Assembly: GCA_902495245.1 (NCBI GenBank)
Contig: CABUWI010000013.1
Span: forward strand, 1-42,996
Direction: 5' to 3'
Length of the DNA stretch: 42,996 nt
Origin: an uncultured Porphyromonadaceae bacterium
Lineage (GTDB): Bacteria > Bacteroidota > Bacteroidia > Bacteroidales > Muribaculaceae
How positions within the stretch are numbered: the first letter of the stretch is position 1; every line of letters begins with the position of its first letter. Below the pieces are notes generated by a model. That model was not told the DNA's origin, made no database searches, and saw only the letters and a list, made by a program, of their open reading frames with translations. Positions 23,830 through 32,973 of this stretch are shown here, piece by piece. Position numbers and translations under genes: made by a program.

Positions 23830-25803
23830 ATGATTTCGATTCGCAACCTTTCGGTAGAGTTCAGCGCTAAAACGCTTCTCGACAACATCAGCTACGTCAT
23901 TAACCGGCGCGACCGCATAGCGCTGGTCGGGAAAAACGGCGCCGGAAAGTCTACAATGCTCAAAATCATAGCCGGACTGCAGCGCCCGACCTCCGGAAGC
24001 GTCGACGCCCCCTCGGACATCACCATAGGCTATCTGCCGCAGCACATGACCACGGAAGACACCTGCTCCGTGGCCGACGAGGCGCGCAAGGCATTCGGCC
24101 ACATCAGAGAGATGCAGCAGCGGCTCGACAGACTCAACGCCGAGCTGGCCGAGCGAACCGACTATGAGTCGGCGGCCTATGCCGAGCTTATTGACCGCAT
24201 AACGGCCCTGACCGAGCGCCTGAACATGGAAGACGGCTCGGGCGGCGAGGCCGAAATCGAGAAGACCCTGCTTGGCCTCGGATTCAACCGCAGCGACTTC
24301 GACCGCCCAACGAGCGAATTCTCGGGCGGCTGGCGCATGCGCATCGAGCTGGCCAAGATTCTGCTGCGCCGTCCCGACGTGTTGCTGCTCGACGAACCGA
24401 CCAACCACCTCGACATCGAGTCGATTCAGTGGCTCGAGTCTTTCCTCGTGGCCAAGGCAGGCGCCGTCGTGCTCGTGAGCCACGACCGCGCATTCATTGA
24501 CAACGTAACCACCCGCACAATCGAGATTTCGCTCGGCAAAATCTATGACTACAACGTGAACTACTCGCGCTATGTCGAGCTTCACCGCGAGCGCATCGAG
24601 CAGCAGATGCGAGCATATCAGAACCAACAGAAACAGATTGCCGACACCGAAGAGTTCATCGAGCGCTTCCGCTATAAGGCCACAAAGGCCGTGCAGGTCC
24701 AGAGCCGCATGAAGCAGCTGGCCAAGATCGAGCGTATTGAGGTCGACGAGGTCGACACCTCGCGCCTGAACCTGCGCTTTCCGCCGGCACCCCGCTCGGG
24801 CGACTATCCCGTCATTGCCGAAGACGTGGCAAAGAGCTATGGCGACCACCTCGTCTTCTCCGGCGTGAATTTCACCATCAAGCGCGGCGAGAAAGTAGCC
24901 TTCGTCGGCAAGAACGGCGAGGGCAAGTCGACGCTGGTCAAGTGCATCATGCGCGAAATCCCCTTCGACGGCTCGCTGCGAATCGGCCATAACGTCAAAA
25001 TCGGCTACTTCGCCCAGAACCAGGCGCAGCTGCTCGACCCGGAGCTCACAGTGTTCGACACCATAGACCGCGTGGCCGTCGGCGACATACGCACGAAAAT
25101 CCGCGACATTCTCGGCGCCTTCATGTTCGGCGGTGAGGCCTCCGACAAGAAGGTGAAAGTGCTGTCGGGCGGCGAGAAGACACGCCTGGCAATGATTCGC
25201 CTGCTGCTCGAGCCGGTCAACCTGCTCATTCTTGACGAGCCCACCAACCACCTCGACATGTCGACCAAAGACATTCTCAAGCAGGCAATCAAAGACTTCG
25301 ACGGCACGGTCATCGTCATCAGCCACGACCGCGAGTTCCTTGACGGCCTCGTCGAGAAGGTCTACGAGTTCGGCGGCGGCAAGGTCCGCGAGTGTCTGGG
25401 CGGCATCTACGAATTTCTCGAAAAGAAAAAACTCGACTCGCTTCAGCAGCTCGAGCGCAATGTCAAGACGCCCGTTCCCGAAGCCGCGCCCGCGAAACCG
25501 CAGCCCAAGGCCGGCGCGCCCGACTCGGTGCCGGCACGCAAACTCAGCTACGAAGAGAAGAAAGAGCGCGACCGCGCCATCAACCGCGCCGCCAAAAAGG
25601 TGGCCGAGGCCGAAAAGGCCATCGCCGACCTCGAGGCCGAAAAGGCCGCGCTTGAAAGCGAACTCGCATCGGGCAACCCGCAGACGCCCGACATCTACGA
25701 CCGCCATGCCGCCCTCGCCAAGAAGCTCGACAACGCAATGAGCGTCTGGGAGCTGGCATCGATGGAACTTGACGAACTCAAACAACGCTACGGCATAGAA
25801 TAA
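23830..25803 (+). CDS. ABC-F family ATPase (Uup/YdiF type)
   Basis: 657 residues with two ABC domains and no membrane helices. First domain: Walker A GKNGAGKST (about 34-42), signature FSGGWRMR, LLLDEPTNHLD. Second: GKNGEGKST, signature LSGGEKTR, LLILDEPTNHLD. The linker (about residues 245-320) is a charged helical hairpin that in ABC-F proteins reaches the ribosomal P-site region, and the C-terminus carries a long charged coiled coil (about 575-640). ABC-F proteins act on ribosomes to relieve stalling or give antibiotic protection; this one resembles the housekeeping Uup/YdiF class. It is first of an operon with the transporter 15 nt downstream. Confidence 0.94.
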   Translation: MISIRNLSVEFSAKTLLDNISYVINRRDRIALVGKNGAGKSTMLKIIAGLQRPTSGSVDAPSDITIGYLPQHMTTEDTCSVADEARKAFGHIREMQQRLDRLNAELAERTDYESAAYAELIDRITALTERLNMEDGSGGEAEIEKTLLGLGFNRSDFDRPTSEFSGGWRMRIELAKILLRRPDVLLLDEPTNHLDIESIQWLESFLVAKAGAVVLVSHDRAFIDNVTTRTIEISLGKIYDYNVNYSRYVELHRERIEQQMRAYQNQQKQIADTEEFIERFRYKATKAVQVQSRMKQLAKIERIEVDEVDTSRLNLRFPPAPRSGDYPVIAEDVAKSYGDHLVFSGVNFTIKRGEKVAFVGKNGEGKSTLVKCIMREIPFDGSLRIGHNVKIGYFAQNQAQLLDPELTVFDTIDRVAVGDIRTKIRDILGAFMFGGEASDKKVKVLSGGEKTRLAMIRLLLEPVNLLILDEPTNHLDMSTKDILKQAIKDFDGTVIVISHDREFLDGLVEKVYEFGGGKVRECLGGIYEFLEKKKLDSLQQLERNVKTPVPEAAPAKPQPKAGAPDSVPARKLSYEEKKERDRAINRAAKKVAEAEKAIADLEAEKAALESELASGNPQTPDIYDRHAALAKKLDNAMSVWELASMELDELKQRYGIE

Positions 25804-25818
25804 TTCAACATCAAACCA

Positions 25819-27471
25819 ATGGATATCATTCAATCACTCCTTGCTCCGGGCAACACCGGTCTGGCGTCGACGCTGGTTCTCTACTCCTTCGTCATCGCCA
25901 TGGGCATCTACCTGGGCAAAATCAAAATCGGCGGAATCTCGCTCGGCGTTACTTTCGTCTTGTTCGTCGGCATCATCATGGGCCACTTCGGCTACATCGT
26001 CAACTCCGAGGTGCTGAAATTCATTCGCGAGTTCGGCCTGATTCTCTTCATCTTCGCCATCGGTCTGCAAGTCGGCCCCGCCTTCTTCTCGTCGTTCAAG
26101 AAGGGCGGAATCACGCTCAACATGCTTGCCGTGCTGATTGTCGTGCTCAACGTCGCCATCGCCGTAGCAATCTATTTCATCAACCGCGGCTACACCTCGA
26201 TCAGCGCCATTGTCGGCGTGTTGAGCGGCGCCGTTACCAACACCCCCGGCCTCGCCGCCGCGCAGCAGGCTGCCGGCTCACCCGCCGAGGCCGACACCAT
26301 GGCCATGGGCTATGCCGCGGCCTATCCGCTGGGCGTCTGCGGCATCATCATCGTCATTCTCGTGCTGCGCAAGATTTTCCGCGTTGACATCGCCAAGGAA
26401 ATCAAACAGCTCGAAGACGAAGCCGCGGCCGAACAGCAGGCGCCCGCCCGAGTCAGCTTCGAGGTGACCAACGAACGCATCAACGGCCTCACCCTTCAGC
26501 AGCTCCACGACGTGATTCACTGCGACTTCGTCGTTTCCCGCCTGCTCAACGCCTACAACGAAGTCGTTATCCCGACGTCCCAGACCGTGCTCCACGTCGG
26601 CGACAAAGTCAAGGTCATCATGTCGGCCAACGACGAAATGGCATTCTCAGCCGTGCTCGGTCCGCAAATCGAGATGGAATGGGAAGACACCCCCTCGCAG
26701 GTCGTGAGCCGCCGAATCGTCCTCACCCGACCCAAATATAACGGCGTTACCCTCGGCCAGCTCCACCTCCACAGCGCCTATCAGCTCAACGCCACACGCG
26801 TCAACCGCGGCGGCGTCGACCTGCTCGCCTCCGCAGGCCTCCGTCTGCAGATGGGCGACCGCATCACCGTCGTCGGCGCTCTGAACGACATCGACCGACT
26901 CGCCGACAAGCTTGGCAACTCCCTGCGACGACTCAACGAGCCGAATCTCATAACAATCTTCATCGGCATCATGCTCGGCATCATTCTCGGCTCAATCGAC
27001 CTCGGCTGGGGCATGAAACTCGGCCTCGCAGGCGGACCTCTCGTCGTGGCCATTCTGCTGTCGCGATTCGGCTACAAGGCAAAACTCGTAACCTACACCT
27101 CGTCGAGTGCCTCGATGCTCATGCGCGAACTCGGCATCTGCCTCTTCCTCGCCTCCGTCGGCATCGCCGCCGGCAAGGACTTCGCCTCAACCGTGTTCAA
27201 CCTCACGGGCATGTGGTGGGTAATCTGGGGCTTCATAATCACCGTCGTGCCCCTCTTCATCACCGGCATCATCGCCCGCAAGGTCTACAAAATCAACTTC
27301 CTCCACATCATGGGTCTACTCTCCGGCTCCTACACCGACCCGCCCGCGCTGGCCTATGCCGGCGGCTCGACCCAGAGCGACGCCCCCGCCGTGGCCTACT
27401 CGACCGTCTATCCCCTGACAATGTTCCTGCGCGTCGTCGCCGCCCAGGTGCTCGTCCTCGCCTTCATGTAA
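25819..27471 (+). CDS. AspT/YidE-family putative transporter with two TrkA-C domains
   Basis: 550 residues. Two blocks of about five membrane helices (residues 15-190 and 370-550) flank a cytoplasmic centre with two RCK/TrkA-C-type domains (about 205-285 and 290-365; for example VGDKVKVIMSANDEM and MGDRITVVGALND). Both halves carry the duplicated family segment: SGAVTNTPGLAAAQ in the first and SGSYTDPPALAYA in the second. Members include the aspartate:alanine antiporter AspT and the uncharacterised YidE/YbjL proteins; the substrate here cannot be told. The next start overlaps its stop (TAATG). Confidence 0.92.
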   Translation: MDIIQSLLAPGNTGLASTLVLYSFVIAMGIYLGKIKIGGISLGVTFVLFVGIIMGHFGYIVNSEVLKFIREFGLILFIFAIGLQVGPAFFSSFKKGGITLNMLAVLIVVLNVAIAVAIYFINRGYTSISAIVGVLSGAVTNTPGLAAAQQAAGSPAEADTMAMGYAAAYPLGVCGIIIVILVLRKIFRVDIAKEIKQLEDEAAAEQQAPARVSFEVTNERINGLTLQQLHDVIHCDFVVSRLLNAYNEVVIPTSQTVLHVGDKVKVIMSANDEMAFSAVLGPQIEMEWEDTPSQVVSRRIVLTRPKYNGVTLGQLHLHSAYQLNATRVNRGGVDLLASAGLRLQMGDRITVVGALNDIDRLADKLGNSLRRLNEPNLITIFIGIMLGIILGSIDLGWGMKLGLAGGPLVVAILLSRFGYKAKLVTYTSSSASMLMRELGICLFLASVGIAAGKDFASTVFNLTGMWWVIWGFIITVVPLFITGIIARKVYKINFLHIMGLLSGSYTDPPALAYAGGSTQSDAPAVAYSTVYPLTMFLRVVAAQVLVLAFM

Positions 27472-28067
27472 TGAAAACCGCGCTCACCGCGCTGCTCCTT
27501 GCGGCGCTCGCCTCGTCCGCCCTTCCGGCTTCGGCCGAAAGGGCGCGTTGGGTTGCGGCCGATGCCTTCGAAGCCGCCGGAATCATCGAAAGCTACCTCC
27601 CCGCCGACGGCCGCGAATGGATTGTGGCCGACGGCATCACCCTCTCCTTCTGGCGCAACGGCGGCGACAACCCGCCCATGATTCTCCTCAACCCGCAATC
27701 GGCAATGTTCCTCTCGGCCGGCAACACCCTCGAAGTTCTCGCCGACGAAGGTCTCGAAATCCGGCAGGTCAGAATTCGCTGCACTGACGAATTTGAAGCT
27801 CCTCAGCTACAGGCCACGCCGCTCCCCGCCGACGAATACGTCCTCACCCTCCTGCCCGACCCCGACGCCGAAGCCGGCCGCATGAACCGCGCGGCAATCA
27901 CCGCCGTAGACATCACCTACGGCGAAGCCGACGCCATTAAAGAAATCGACGCCGACCCCGCAGCAACCTCAACCCGCCCCGCCCTCTACGACCTCCAGGG
28001 CCGGCCCCTCGCCGCCCCGCCCCGCCGCGGCATCTACATCGCCAACGGCCGCCTCCGCCTCAACTAA
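27471..28067 (+). CDS. Small secreted protein with C-terminal sorting-like tail
   Basis: 198 residues. A signal peptide is cleaved probably after ASA (residues 20-22). No enzymatic motif is visible. The last 30 residues (LYDLQGRPL...GIYIANGRLRLN) match the tail of two other secreted proteins in this window and look like a short type A-like C-terminal signal of the type IX secretion system. The start at 27471 overlaps the preceding stop by one base; the longer open frame begins inside the transporter gene and lacks a signal peptide. The 3' half is very C-rich. Confidence 0.78.
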   Translation: MKTALTALLLAALASSALPASAERARWVAADAFEAAGIIESYLPADGREWIVADGITLSFWRNGGDNPPMILLNPQSAMFLSAGNTLEVLADEGLEIRQVRIRCTDEFEAPQLQATPLPADEYVLTLLPDPDAEAGRMNRAAITAVDITYGEADAIKEIDADPAATSTRPALYDLQGRPLAAPPRRGIYIANGRLRLN

Positions 28068-28077
28068 CCTCTCCCCC

Positions 28078-28626
28078 ATGGACGACCTGATTCGATACAC
28101 CGGCAACTACAAAACACTGCTGACCTATCGGAAATCGGATATAATCTATCAGATCACCTACTTCTTCTGCGAGCACTTTCTGCAACGCGGCGACCGCACC
28201 ATCGACCAGATGATTCAGGCCGCGCGCAGCGGCAAGCAGAACATCATTGAAGGGTGCGCCGACTCGGTTACGTCGGCCAAAATGGAGATGAAACTGATTG
28301 GCGTGGCCAAAGGAAGTCTTAAAGAACTGCTCGAAGACTACGAAGACTACCTCAAGACCCGCGGCCATGCCCAGTGGGCAAAAGGCAGCGTTGAATACGA
28401 AACAATGCGACGTCTCGGTGCGGAGCACAACGACGCCCCATACTTCATGAACCTCATTACCACCCGCCCCCCGCAAACAATCGCCAACATGGCGATAATA
28501 CTCCTCAACCAAGCCGACTACCTCCTCTACAAGCAGCTAAAGCGCCTCGAAAAAGACTTTCTCGAACACGGCGGCTTCACCGAGCGCCTCTACGCCCTCC
28601 GCCGCCAACGCCGCGACAAAAAATAA
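28078..28626 (+). CDS. Four-helix-bundle protein (S23/IVP-like, with suffix domain)
   Basis: 182 residues, almost all helix. The segment RTIDQMIQAARSGKQNIIEG (about 40-59) is the hallmark of the four-helix-bundle proteins related to those encoded in 23S rRNA intervening sequences, and the extra C-terminal helices fit the 'four helix bundle suffix domain' subfamily. These proteins form small pentameric bundles; their biochemical role is not established. It lies 10 nt after the secreted protein and ends the operon. It is not inside an rRNA gene here. Confidence 0.88.
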   Translation: MDDLIRYTGNYKTLLTYRKSDIIYQITYFFCEHFLQRGDRTIDQMIQAARSGKQNIIEGCADSVTSAKMEMKLIGVAKGSLKELLEDYEDYLKTRGHAQWAKGSVEYETMRRLGAEHNDAPYFMNLITTRPPQTIANMAIILLNQADYLLYKQLKRLEKDFLEHGGFTERLYALRRQRRDKK

Positions 28627-28635
28627 TGAAATAAG

Positions 28636-28698
28636 GACCTTAAAGACTTTAAGGACCTTAACGACCTTAACCGACCCTACCCGACCCTAACTGACTTT
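28636..28698. repeat. Period 9-10 array of GACCTTAAN-type units
   Basis: Seven successive units: GACCTTAAA, GACTTTAAG, GACCTTAAC, then 10-mers GACCTTAACC, GACCCTACCC, GACCCTAACT, and a last GACTTTGAC. The array sits between two convergent genes and its end supplies the stop codon of the minus-strand radical SAM gene (28687-28689). The unit also occurs at 20859-20885. Confidence 0.8.
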
Positions 28699-29451
28699 GA
28701 CGTTGAGGCCGGCGGCGGCGATGCGGGCGGCGATGGCGTCGAGCTCGGGGCGCCCGACCTTGCGCAGGGTGGCGTCGGGCGTCTTGCGGTCAATCGAGTA
28801 GAGCATGATTTCGCGTGGCTCTATCGCCTTGTAGGCGGCGATGAGGGCGTCGATTTCGGCGTCGGTGGTGTTGTCAATGCCGTCGCCGCGCAGAATCATG
28901 GTCTGAATTATGCCCGTGCCGCCAAACTGCTTGAGCTGACCGATGACTCTGTCAACGGTGAAGGCGGGGTCGTTGGGACGGTCGAGCCGCCGCATGGTGG
29001 CCTCGACGGCCGAGTCGAGTTTTAGAATGTTGTTGTCGACCTTGCGCAGCGCGCGGCACACGGCTTCCGAGCCGAGGCGCGTCGAGTTGGTGAGGACGGA
29101 GATTTTGACGTCGGGATAGAACTCGTCGCGCAGGGCGATGACGTCGTCCACGATGCCCTCGAAGTCGGGGTGGAGCGTCGGCTCGCCGTTGCCGCTGAAG
29201 GTGATTACGTTGAGCGGCTCGCCGGCGTCGTGCATGGCCTGCAGCCTGGCGCGCAGCTGCGCGCGCACTTCGGCGCGCGAGGGGAGCCCGGAGGTTCCGG
29301 GTCCCTGCGCGTTGAAGCCGGCTTCGCAGTAGAGGCAGTCGAACGAGCACACCTTGCCGTCTCGGGGCGAGAGGTTCACTCCGAGCGACGTTCCGAGCCT
29401 GCGGCTGTGAATCGGGCCGAAAATCGTGTCGTGGAAGAGTACGGTCTGCAT
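28687..29451 (-). CDS. Radical SAM protein (COG0731-like)
   Basis: 254 residues. CSFDCLYCEAG (about residues 35-45) is the CxxxCxxC site for the [4Fe-4S]-SAM cluster, followed by FSGNGEPTLHPDF, the GGE-like SAM-binding motif with glycine-asparagine variation, and NSTRL. The compact size and FGPIHSRRLGTSLGVN start fit the group related to the TYW1/wybutosine radical SAM domain, whose bacterial members have no firm function. It follows the aminotransferase gene by 2 nt and is last of the dapB operon. Confidence 0.88.
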   Translation of the reverse strand: MQTVLFHDTIFGPIHSRRLGTSLGVNLSPRDGKVCSFDCLYCEAGFNAQGPGTSGLPSRAEVRAQLRARLQAMHDAGEPLNVITFSGNGEPTLHPDFEGIVDDVIALRDEFYPDVKISVLTNSTRLGSEAVCRALRKVDNNILKLDSAVEATMRRLDRPNDPAFTVDRVIGQLKQFGGTGIIQTMILRGDGIDNTTDAEIDALIAAYKAIEPREIMLYSIDRKTPDATLRKVGRPELDAIAARIAAAGLNVKVS

Positions 29452-29453
29452 TC

Positions 29454-30647
<1,194 letters not shown>

Positions 30648-30675
30648 TTGTTCTGAAAAAGAAAATATCTTGATT

Positions 30676-32139
30676 TTAGTTTCGTGCGTTGCGTAAAGTG
30701 CGGTTCCAGCGTATGTTGAACGGGAACGACTTGTCGGGGTCGAAGCTGATGAGCACCCGCTCGGGGCGGCCCACGATGTGGTCTTCGGGCACGAAGCCCC
30801 AGAAGCGGCTGTCGCTCGACTTGTGGCGGTTGTCGCCCATCATGAAGTAATAGTCCATCTCGAAGGTGTAGGTCCGTGCGGGCTTGCCGTCGATGTACGC
30901 CTGACCGTTGCGCCAGGCGGCCGTGTGCGGCTCGTAGTGCTCGATGGCGTGGCCGTAGAGCGCCCAGTTGTCCGGCGTCAGCTCTATGGTCATGCCCTTG
31001 GCTGGAATCACGAGCGGGCCGTAATTGTCGAGCGTCCAGCCCTTTTCGGCGGCCGTCGCAGGCGGAAAGAGCAGAGTGTCGTAGGGGCCGTACTCACAGC
31101 GGCGCAGGTCGGCGATGTCGGGATTAGCCTGCAGTTTCTTAACCATCTCGGCCGTGAGCGGCGGGGCGATGATGCCGGTCGAGGGGTCGGGGCGCCGGTC
31201 GGCCTCGCTGACGCCGAGTTCGTCCCAGAATTCGTCGCGCGCCGTCTGCGTCATGGAGCTCCAGCGGCGGTGGGTGAACGTGTAGGCAAACTGCGCCTCG
31301 TTGGGCATGGCCATCTTCACGCCGTTATTGTAAATTTCGCCGTCGATAATCTGAAACGTCTGCCCCGGCAGACCCACGGTGCGCTTCACGTAGTTTTCGC
31401 GGCGGTCGACGGGGCGATAAATGATTTCGCCGAACGTTGTGGGGTCGCGGCGGATATATTCCATGCCGATGGCGCGGACGGCATCGGCACGCTCGATTGA
31501 AGAGCCGACGGGGTTGGGCGCCATGCCACGCGCAATCATCTGCTCGCCCACCAGGCGCGACAGCGAGTAGAGGTCGGGATTCTGCTGCCTGAGGGCCACG
31601 GAGTCGCCCGCGGGGAAGTTGAACACGACGATGTCGCCCACCTCGATGGTGTCATAGCCCGCCAGGCGGTGATAGGCAAACTGCGGGCGGTCGAGATAGC
31701 TCTTGGTGTTGACAATCGGCAGCGTGTTCTGCGCCAGCGGGAAGTGAATCGGAGTCATCGGCACGCGCGGACCGTAGGCCATCTTGTTGACCCACAGGTA
31801 GTCGCCCGTGAGCAGCGTCTTTTCGAGCGACGACGAGGGTATCTTGTAGTTCTGACCCACAAAGGCGAAGACGAAGTAAACGAGCACCAGGGCGTAAACA
31901 ATGGCGTCGACCCAGCCCATGACGGTGCGCGTCGCGGCCGAGGGCGATTTCTTCCACCACGTAAAGGGGATATAGCCCGTTATGTAGATGTCGAAAAGCA
32001 GCAGCCACCAAAGGGCCACCCACCAGTTGCCGAGCCATGCGACCCAGGCGAAAAACACGACCGAGACCAGCGCGAAGCGCACCCAGCGGGTCGGTTTGTT
32101 GGCGCCGACGCGGCGCTTGAAATCTTCTGCGAAATTCAT
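30676..32139 (-). CDS. lepB: Signal peptidase I
   Basis: 487 residues. The inner-membrane serine protease removes signal peptides from exported proteins. Three hydrophobic segments at residues 20-35, 38-60 and 78-95 precede the catalytic IPSSSLEKTL (S104). The general base is K252 in VKRTVGLPGQ, and GDNRHKSSDSRFWGF is the late conserved box. The Ser-Lys distance (about 148) and total length exceed those of E. coli LepB because of insertions of about 90 residues before and 100 after the lysine, as is usual in Bacteroidales. It starts 7 nt after dapB. Confidence 0.95.
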   Translation of the reverse strand: MNFAEDFKRRVGANKPTRWVRFALVSVVFFAWVAWLGNWWVALWWLLLFDIYITGYIPFTWWKKSPSAATRTVMGWVDAIVYALVLVYFVFAFVGQNYKIPSSSLEKTLLTGDYLWVNKMAYGPRVPMTPIHFPLAQNTLPIVNTKSYLDRPQFAYHRLAGYDTIEVGDIVVFNFPAGDSVALRQQNPDLYSLSRLVGEQMIARGMAPNPVGSSIERADAVRAIGMEYIRRDPTTFGEIIYRPVDRRENYVKRTVGLPGQTFQIIDGEIYNNGVKMAMPNEAQFAYTFTHRRWSSMTQTARDEFWDELGVSEADRRPDPSTGIIAPPLTAEMVKKLQANPDIADLRRCEYGPYDTLLFPPATAAEKGWTLDNYGPLVIPAKGMTIELTPDNWALYGHAIEHYEPHTAAWRNGQAYIDGKPARTYTFEMDYYFMMGDNRHKSSDSRFWGFVPEDHIVGRPERVLISFDPDKSFPFNIRWNRTLRNARN

Positions 32140-32146
32140 GGTTGTT

Positions 32147-32866
32147 TCAGAGTCCGATAATCTGATTCATCATTTCATCAATCGAGTGATAGCCCGGCTT
32201 GCCGACAATCCATTCGGCGGCCATGACGGCGCCCAGTGCGAAGCCTGCGCGCGACTTGGCCGAGTGCTCCAGCGTGATGGAGTCGACCGGGCTTTCCCAG
32301 CACACGCGGTGAATGCCCGGCACCTCGCCGTGGCGAATGTGGTTCACCAGCAGTTTGCCCTCGGCGGGCTCTTCGCTCCAGCCGTCAAGCGAGGGCACGG
32401 CGTCGATTATCTGGTCGGCGGCCATGAGGGCCGTGCCGCTGGGGTGGTCGAGCTTGTGCACGTGGTGCACCTCGGTGAGGTCGGGCACATATTGCGGAAA
32501 TTTGGCCATCATGCGGGCAACGTAGCGGTTCGCGGCAAAAAACAGGTTGACACCGAGCGAGTAGTTGCCGCTCCACATCAGCGCCTGACCCGGCTTCATG
32601 GCCCGGCGCACGCGCTCCAGGCCGTCGGCCCAGCCCGTGGTGCCGCAAACAACCGGCACCCCGCGCTCAAGGGCGGCGCTCACGTTGGCTTCGGCAGCGC
32701 CGGGAACGGTGAACTCGATGGCGGCATCGGCCCGCGCAAAGTCGGGCGAAGATATCTGCTGGTCGGTGTCGCGGTCTACTTTCGCAACGATTTCATGACC
32801 GCGTTCAAGGGCTATCTGTTCGATAATATGGCCCATTTTGCCATATCCGATTAGGGCTAACTTCAT
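32147..32866 (-). CDS. dapB: 4-hydroxy-tetrahydrodipicolinate reductase
   Basis: 239 residues. It performs the NAD(P)H-dependent reduction leading to tetrahydrodipicolinate in lysine and diaminopimelate synthesis, hence peptidoglycan. LIGYGKMGHI is the nucleotide-binding loop, and EVHHVHKLDHPSGTA contains the catalytic His pair and lysine. The ATG at 32866 gives MKLALIGYG; the open frame begins 8 codons earlier in sequence near the promoter. It heads a four-gene minus-strand operon (dapB, lepB, aminotransferase, radical SAM). Confidence 0.96.
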   Translation of the reverse strand: MKLALIGYGKMGHIIEQIALERGHEIVAKVDRDTDQQISSPDFARADAAIEFTVPGAAEANVSAALERGVPVVCGTTGWADGLERVRRAMKPGQALMWSGNYSLGVNLFFAANRYVARMMAKFPQYVPDLTEVHHVHKLDHPSGTALMAADQIIDAVPSLDGWSEEPAEGKLLVNHIRHGEVPGIHRVCWESPVDSITLEHSAKSRAGFALGAVMAAEWIVGKPGYHSIDEMMNQIIGL

Positions 32867-32887
32867 GTCTGTGTCAAAATTTTGGCA

Positions 32888-32895
32888 CAAATTTA
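32888..32895 (-). promoter_or_regulatory. -7 box of the dapB operon
   Basis: Minus-strand TAAATTTG, about 22 nt before the dapB ATG. A clear -33 TTG is lacking. It is divergent from the GH16 promoter 34 nt away. Confidence 0.5.
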
Positions 32896-32928
32896 CACAA
32901 AATCCACGGATATTTCTCAGATTTTACG

Positions 32929-32936
32929 TAATTTTG
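32929..32936 (+). promoter_or_regulatory. -7 box of the GH16 gene
   Basis: TAATTTTG, a full match to TAnnTTTG, about 38 nt before the ATG at 32974. No TTG at -33. Confidence 0.5.
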
Positions 32937-32973
32937 CACATTAGTATTACAAAACTCATCAACAAAACCAACC

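Noticed and set aside
23767..25833. 688-codon open frame antisense to the ABC-F gene
   Set aside because: A shadow of GC-rich coding DNA; the plus-strand frame has all ABC-F motifs, and the antisense product has no recognisable domain.
28078..28626. Intervening-sequence protein inside a 23S rRNA gene
   Set aside because: The protein resembles the IVP family, but neighbours are protein genes and no rRNA sequence surrounds it.
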